The position numbers and the translations under genes were made by a program. Below, one piece after another: positions 25,929 through 30,208 of a stretch of 30,208 bases of DNA. Source of the stretch: Anaplasma platys (GTDB taxonomy: Bacteria; Pseudomonadota; Alphaproteobacteria; Rickettsiales; Anaplasmataceae); NCBI RefSeq assembly GCF_012790675.1, contig NZ_CP046391.1, forward strand, positions 879,502 through 909,709, read 5' to 3'. Numbering within the stretch: the first letter of the stretch is position 1; the number at the start of each line of letters is the position of its first letter. Under the pieces are notes generated by a model, which worked only from the letters and a program-made list of their open reading frames with translations, ran no database searches and was not told the DNA's origin.

Positions 25929-26777
25929 TTAGCCCATACTTGCTGGAGCCGCGGCCTCTTCACGGCATCTGCCACACACTACATGTCCTCTTGTTATGGA
26001 GTTCAAATCTACACTATGCACTTTCTCAGCACACTCCACACACTTCAAATCCCTGCTAGGCAGGACATTACGATCCACCGCAACGCGGTCATCAAAGACA
26101 AAGCAATCTCCTTCCCACGTGCAGCTCATGTTCTTTTTCGTTTCTAGATAATTCAGAATGCCACCCTTGAGGTGATACACATTCTTAAACCCCAAGCTCT
26201 TCATAAAAGCAGTGGACTTCTCACACCTAATACCCCCAGTGCAATACATTGCTACACAGTCATCCTTGTCTTTGTCCTCTGCCCATTTTCTGGCCCACTC
26301 CGGAAACTCCCTAAAGGTACTAGTTCCTGGGTTTATTGAGCTCCTAAACCTCCCAAACCTTATTTCATAGTCATTCCTGGTATCGATAACATGCACGCCC
26401 CGCTGGGAAACAAATGCGTCCCAAGCTTCTGGCTCGATGTATACCCCACTCGACGAACAATCAAAATCCTCTATCCCCAATCGCACAACCTCACTCTTTA
26501 GGAGCACTTTCATCTTGGAAAAAGGCGACTTATCCGCATAGCTCTTATGATGTTTTATGCCAGCAAGCCTATCATCCAAATCCAAGAAACTAAAAAACTC
26601 ACTTATGGCCCCACCGCTGCCAGAAACAGTAGCATTTATCCCTTGTTCTGCCAGTATAACCGTCCCGGTCATACCGCAACCAACACAGAAATCCAGAAGC
26701 ATGGAGCGCATATCATAATAATTATGCAAGTGGACAAAGCGGTAGAAGGCCGCTATGACAAAGCTACGGTCCGCCAT
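25929..26777 (-). CDS. trhO: tRNA uridine(34) hydroxylase, rhodanese family
   Basis: TrhO (YceA/UPF0176) hydroxylates U34 in the anticodon of certain tRNAs, the first step to cmo5U. The protein has an N-terminal ferredoxin-like part (AAFYRFVHLHNY; AEQGINATVSG) and a rhodanese domain with Cys179 in YCTGGIRCEKS. The C-terminal end carries two Cys pairs (CVEC and CGRC) that look like a zinc site. The family usually starts near SFVIAAFY, so I chose the ATG at 26777 (282 residues). However, a perfect GGAGGT lies at 26847-26852, nine bases before an in-frame TTG (26837) and fifteen before an ATG (26831), so a start 18-20 residues earlier is quite possible. The frame is open to an ATG at 26873. Confidence 0.88.
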   Translation of the reverse strand: MADRSFVIAAFYRFVHLHNYYDMRSMLLDFCVGCGMTGTVILAEQGINATVSGSGGAISEFFSFLDLDDRLAGIKHHKSYADKSPFSKMKVLLKSEVVRLGIEDFDCSSSGVYIEPEAWDAFVSQRGVHVIDTRNDYEIRFGRFRSSINPGTSTFREFPEWARKWAEDKDKDDCVAMYCTGGIRCEKSTAFMKSLGFKNVYHLKGGILNYLETKKNMSCTWEGDCFVFDDRVAVDRNVLPSRDLKCVECAEKVHSVDLNSITRGHVVCGRCREEAAAPASMG

Positions 26778-27937
26778 AACACAACACATGAAACCCGTTA
26801 ACAGCCCAATGCTATTCGAGAAAGGCTGCATTGTCAATTTATCACCACCTCCGTAAAACGGATTTCCGGCCATGGCTCATACAGAAGTTATAAAAACTTC
26901 CTGCAATTTCATTGACACAATATGCCTGAAAAAAACGCGGTATCCCTTCGAACAATTTCGTAACTAATTCAACTGGCGTTTAGGCCACTGGAAGTTCATC
27001 ACCCATCGTGCTGCAGAACTATTTCCTTACTGTTCCCCCATAATACCCCGCACAAGACCTACTTATTGGCATATCAACTATCCTACGGCATCATCAACAC
27101 TATCAGGATGATTGATGGGGTACCAAAATTACATGTCTGAGGACAAGATGCACTTGTGTCTATACATAATTGACTTGTCGTCTACCCACACATCCGGTAG
27201 GGAATGTAAATTAAGCGTTGGCACCGTGCTCTATCAAGTACTACTGCAATACATAGAAAGGTCCTCTGAAGCCTTATGGTGCACATAAAGCAGCCATATG
27301 TCATTTCATCCTAGCGCCAATAGGCGCGTATATGCGCCGCATATGGTGTGATAAATACCCTTCTGACTTGAGATACCAACGTCATAATGACTCTATGTAG
27401 AGACTTTAAGGAACTCTGCTTAAGTCCTTGCACACAACTGCCAACACCAAACAGGTCAATGCTAGAGTGGTCGCGAGCCAAACTGAACCACATGCTTGTC
27501 ACCAAACCGAAAAACGAACCCACTTTGAACTATATAAAACCGCAGCAATCCCCCCCCCCCACCTGACAACCTAGAAAACTTGCAAAGAGGGCCTCAGATT
27601 CTCGACTCATCAGCCATAAAGCTGAACAGTTCCGCTCGACATAATGTAAGGCATCATTAGCACAAACCCATTTTCCCGGAGAACAGTTAAACTGCATACC
27701 CTTTCAGACCCCTGAAGAACGTCCCCGAATCAAACCGCAGCATGATAAATACACACGATATGGCACCATTAAAAATAGTAAAAGTCGCCAAATCCCGGAA
27801 CGTATACTCCAGGAAACACCTGAGAATTTTTTATGTAACATAAAGCCATGCCACTCTGGATGGACTACAACTTCAATGTAATGATCCCAAAAAATATAGC
27901 ACGGGTGGGTGAAGGCCAATAACCAGGCGAGCATCAT
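26778..27937. other. 1-kb gene-free region between trhO and fmt
   Basis: No recognised gene. It contains an 11-base C run (27550-27560), adjacent small hairpins (GCGCC/GGCGC at 27314-27327 and ATATGC/GCATAT at 27330-27344), and two short minus-strand frames (27311-27523, 27704-27937) without known domains. The latter begins immediately after the fmt stop codon. The first bases may belong to trhO if its start is earlier than assumed. Confidence 0.5.
27550..27560. repeat. homopolymeric run of 11 C
   Basis: Eleven consecutive C (G on the minus strand) in non-coding sequence, the longest homopolymer I see in the window. Such runs slip easily in replication. It may also be an assembly-sensitive site. 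Confidence 0.8.
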
Positions 27938-28846
27938 CTACGTGACGGTAGGAATTGCTTTACCCTTGAAGCGACTCAGAAAGCTCTTTATGTCACAGGG
28001 AGTTCTTGATTCTGGCTGCACCACCTTAGGAGCAAGTATGGTTCCGAAGCCGCACTGGATCCGCATATCGTTGCCTACAACACTCCCGACACGCCCACTC
28101 TCGGCAGACTCATAACACCCCGCTTCCAAAAGCCTAACACGCTTGCCATCAAGCATAAAAAATACTTTTGGATATAGTGCCCTAATTTTTCGGCAAATGT
28201 CTTGTGCACTTTCGTTGAAGTTCACCCTGAATTCAGTCGGCTTATTAGCGAAGGTAACCTGTCCTTCATCCTGTGGCCTCGGCGTGATATTAGCAATATT
28301 TCCGAGTACTTCCAACAGCAGACGCGTGCCCATCTCGGCAAGCCTAGCGCTGAGATCATTTATATTTTCTTTATCACCGATCTCCGTTCTTTCCTGCAGA
28401 TAAACATCACCTGCGTCCATGAGATTGTTCATCTTCATTATGCTCACGCCTGTAACGGCATCCCCAGCCATGATCGCACTCTGCACAGGAGCAGCTCCCC
28501 TCCATCGGGGCAACAATGAAGGATGTATATTCACGCAGCCAAACCTAGGCGTGGCAAGAGTCCACTCCGGCAACTTCAGCCCATATGAAGAAACAACTAT
28601 AACATCGGGAGAGATCTCCCTGATTACAGCTTCTTCCCCCTCCGCTGTAAGCGAAGCAGGATACCGCACAGCAATCCCCACCTTTTCAGCCAATTCATGC
28701 ACAGAAGTTTTAGCTAATAAGTACCCACGTCCTTTCGGTTTTGGCTGTTTTGTATATACAGCCACCACATCGTGAATACCAGAACCATGCAGACCAAGCA
28801 ACGCAGGGATCGAGAATTTAGAAGATCCCATGAACACAACCCTCAT
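27938..28846 (-). CDS. fmt: methionyl-tRNA formyltransferase
   Basis: Formylates Met on initiator tRNA using 10-formyl-tetrahydrofolate. It is 302 residues, near the usual 310. The N-terminal Rossmann-type domain begins MRVVFMGSSKFSIPAL. The catalytic residues are in place: Asn106 and His108 in VNIHPSLLPRWRGAAP, and Asp144 in MDAGD. A C-terminal OB-like domain (about 205-300) has FRVNFNESAQDICRKIRALYP. The frame is open 40 codons further upstream, but those codons are the overlapping tRNA gene, so the ATG at 28846 is the true start. The tRNA ends 26 bases upstream, so the two probably share a transcript. Confidence 0.95.
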   Translation of the reverse strand: MRVVFMGSSKFSIPALLGLHGSGIHDVVAVYTKQPKPKGRGYLLAKTSVHELAEKVGIAVRYPASLTAEGEEAVIREISPDVIVVSSYGLKLPEWTLATPRFGCVNIHPSLLPRWRGAAPVQSAIMAGDAVTGVSIMKMNNLMDAGDVYLQERTEIGDKENINDLSARLAEMGTRLLLEVLGNIANITPRPQDEGQVTFANKPTEFRVNFNESAQDICRKIRALYPKVFFMLDGKRVRLLEAGCYESAESGRVGSVVGNDMRIQCGFGTILAPKVVQPESRTPCDIKSFLSRFKGKAIPTVT

Positions 28847-28872
28847 GGGCGCCCCATACACCACAGCACATG

Positions 28873-28945
28873 TGGGGCTGGTAAGATTCGAACCTACGAC
28901 CGCCTCGTTATGAGCGAGTCGCTCTAACCGCTGAGCTACAGCCCC
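28873..28945 (-). tRNA. tRNA with CAU anticodon (Ile2 or elongator Met)
   Basis: A complete 73-base cloverleaf on the minus strand. The acceptor stem is GGGGCTG with CAGCCCC and discriminator A; the D stem is GCTC/GAGC. The anticodon loop is CTCATAA with anticodon CAT, on a stem with one mismatch at its outer end (27-43). The T arm is GTAGG-TTCGAAT-CTTAC. CCA is not encoded. The paired first base and lack of three G-C pairs under the anticodon rule out initiator tRNA. The GCTCATAAC loop context and GGTCGTAGGTTCGAAT resemble tRNA-Ile2, whose C34 becomes lysidine, but elongator Met cannot be excluded. Confidence 0.92.
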
Positions 28946-28954
28946 TGAAGGCCA

Positions 28955-28983
28955 ATTGTACGACACAGATCCGCAATTTACAA
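28955..28983 (-). promoter_or_regulatory. promoter of the tRNA-fmt unit
   Basis: On the minus strand TTGTAA (28978-28983) and TACAAT (28955-28960) are exactly 17 bases apart, and the -10 ends nine bases before the tRNA 5' end. Confidence 0.55.
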
Positions 28984-29084
28984 CGAGTATTTCCTAGCAA
29001 CCTGCGACCACCAATACTAAAAGATGATACACCCCCAGTTTTTGCAATACCAAACAGAAAGACTTTTCTCTAATATCCGACCAC

Positions 29085-29106
29085 AAAAAAACAGCACAGT
29101 AAGCTG
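29085..29106 (-). terminator. possible lon terminator
   Basis: On the minus strand a short CAGC/GCTG stem (29092-29095 with 29103-29106) is followed directly by seven T (29085-29091). A larger bulged hairpin (GCTAGGTG at 29106-29113 with CACC and TAGC at 29117-29128) sits just before it. It lies about 175 bases after the lon stop codon. Confidence 0.4.
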
Positions 29107-29281
29107 CTAGGTGACACACCTCGCTAGCACCCTTTAAAGTCCCAACCCATACTCTCCAATCTCCATAAATAAGCCAGTATTCTCAGACGTAGCAACACGC
29201 GGACCATCCCCTGCACACACACCAAACGCACAGAAGAGAAATCCCCCGAGAAACCCGTAAACCAGAGTGAGAGTCTATCAA

Positions 29282-30208
29282 CTAATTAAATAAAGTGCAA
29301 TCTCCATCGTTGGCACTCGCCACACCTGCCATGAACACCTCATCCTCGCTTAAAGGAACCACCGGAGCTAAAAGAGCACATGAAATCACTTCATCAACGC
29401 TTGACACCAGCACCAGCTCTATGCGACGCTTCACGCTCTCTGGAAGCTCGGCAACATCCTTCTTGTTCTTACTGGGGATAATCACAGTAGTTATCCCACC
29501 TCGCAGCGCAGCAAGGAGCTTTTCTTTCAACCCCCCTATCGGAAGCACACTTCCTCTCAGGGTCACTTCCCCAGTCATAGCAACAGTGTTTTTAACTGGT
29601 ATCCCAGTCATCAACGACACTATGGACGCACACATCGCGATCCCCGCAGACGGTCCATCTTTTGGTATTGCGCCCTCTGGCACATGCACATGGATGTCAT
29701 TCACTTGAAAGTCCTTGGAGCGAATGCCAAATGCTATGCAACACGATCGAACATAACTGTAAGCGGCCTTTACAGATTCCTGCATAACTTCCCCGAGCTT
29801 ACCAGTATATTTTATGCTCCCTCTTCCGGGCATCATAACAGATTCTATAGTCAACAAGTCACCGCCTGTGTCAGTATAGGCCAAACCCGTAACCACACCA
29901 ACGGCACTTTCCTTTTCCATCACCCCAAAATCATATTTTCTGGTCCCAGCGTACTCACCCACGTTATCACAGGTGACAGAAACACTCTTAACGTTTCTGT
30001 TAGTGAGAATCTCCTTGACTGCCTTCCTCATCAAAGATGATAACTCCCTCCTCAAACCTCTGACACCACTCTCCCTAGTATAATATCTAATGACCTCGTA
30101 AAGGGCCCCGGAAGATATTTCCCATTCCTTGTCTTTGAGCCCATGTTCTTTCTGCAAACTTGGAATCAAGTGGATGTTGGCTATGTTTAGCTTCTCCTCC
30201 TCCATATA
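29282..30208 (-). CDS. lon: ATP-dependent protease Lon, 3' part
   Basis: Degrades misfolded and regulatory proteins. Only the last 308 codons are in the window; the frame runs off the right edge (the visible end reads YMEEEKLNIANIHLIPSL), so the ATPase domain lies outside. Counting from the Met at 30205, the end of the AAA lid spans 1-80 (YTRESGVRGLRRELSSLMRKA). The protease domain follows with the Ser-Lys pair: Ser186 in PKDGPSAGIAM and Lys228 in GGLKEKLLAAL. GLAYTDTGGDLLTIE and MTGEVTLRGSVLPIGG are typical of Lon. The C-terminal tail after the protease domain is short. Confidence 0.95.
   Translation of the reverse strand, partial: YMEEEKLNIANIHLIPSLQKEHGLKDKEWEISSGALYEVIRYYTRESGVRGLRRELSSLMRKAVKEILTNRNVKSVSVTCDNVGEYAGTRKYDFGVMEKESAVGVVTGLAYTDTGGDLLTIESVMMPGRGSIKYTGKLGEVMQESVKAAYSYVRSCCIAFGIRSKDFQVNDIHVHVPEGAIPKDGPSAGIAMCASIVSLMTGIPVKNTVAMTGEVTLRGSVLPIGGLKEKLLAALRGGITTVIIPSKNKKDVAELPESVKRRIELVLVSSVDEVISCALLAPVVPLSEDEVFMAGVASANDGDCTLFN

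Larger units (their letters stand above)
28946..29281. other. intergenic region between the tRNA and lon
   Basis: Holds the tRNA promoter and a possible lon terminator, both listed. No reading frame is convincing. Confidence 0.6.

Noticed and set aside
28873..28945. Initiator tRNA, suggested by the fmt neighbour
   Set aside because: The first acceptor pair is G-C and the anticodon stem lacks the three G-C pairs of initiator tRNA.
28847..28966. 40-codon N-terminal extension of fmt with AVAQRLERLAHNEAVVGSNLTSP
   Set aside because: This is the known false translation of a tRNA gene; the tRNA at 28873-28945 accounts for it.
29684..30040. Plus-strand frame opposite lon
   Set aside because: Shadow of the lon coding sequence on the other strand.

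Overview
The window looks like chromosome from an Anaplasma species, most likely the A. marginale / A. centrale / A. ovis group (order Rickettsiales, Alphaproteobacteria). The reasons are a G+C content near one half by eye, a PleC-type histidine kinase, a pyruvate phosphate dikinase regulatory protein, an ankyrin-repeat protein with a membrane tail, an endonuclease-type MutL, and many small single-gene transcription units separated by long gaps with no gene. This assignment is inference from family content; no database was searched.

Layout. 1-829 holds no convincing gene. A large ankyrin-repeat membrane protein lies on the minus strand (830-3433), preceded by a strongly structured stretch with an orphan intrinsic terminator (3590-3895). 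On the plus strand follow acpP and fabF (fatty acid synthesis), then dprA. dprA faces mutL (minus) across a gap with an 18-bp perfect hairpin and a frameshifted reading-frame remnant. tolQ and a TolA-like gene (plus) come next, without tolR between them. After a 1.1-kb gap come pleC (minus) and argD (plus), which share a divergent promoter region with a symmetric dyad. A six-helix membrane protein of unknown function follows, behind a near-consensus promoter. After a 1.3-kb gap containing a broken copy of the corC tail, ftsK and yggT form a minus-strand pair, divergent from intact corC/tlyC. Next, on the minus strand, are thiE with a ThiD-like N-terminal part, the PPDK regulatory protein and trhO. 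A gap with an 11-C run precedes fmt, which sits directly behind a CAU-anticodon tRNA with its own promoter. The window ends in the 3' part of lon.

Most genes are housekeeping: lipid synthesis (acpP, fabF), DNA uptake and repair (dprA, mutL), envelope and division (tolQ, tolA-like, ftsK, yggT), signalling (pleC), cofactors and amino acids (thiE, argD), translation (tRNA, fmt, trhO) and proteolysis (lon). No phage, insertion sequence, CRISPR array or defence cluster is visible. The best candidates for something undescribed are the structured RNA / leader upstream of the ankyrin gene, the truncated ThiD-ThiE fusion, the three-hairpin membrane protein and the decayed corC copy that brackets ftsK-yggT.
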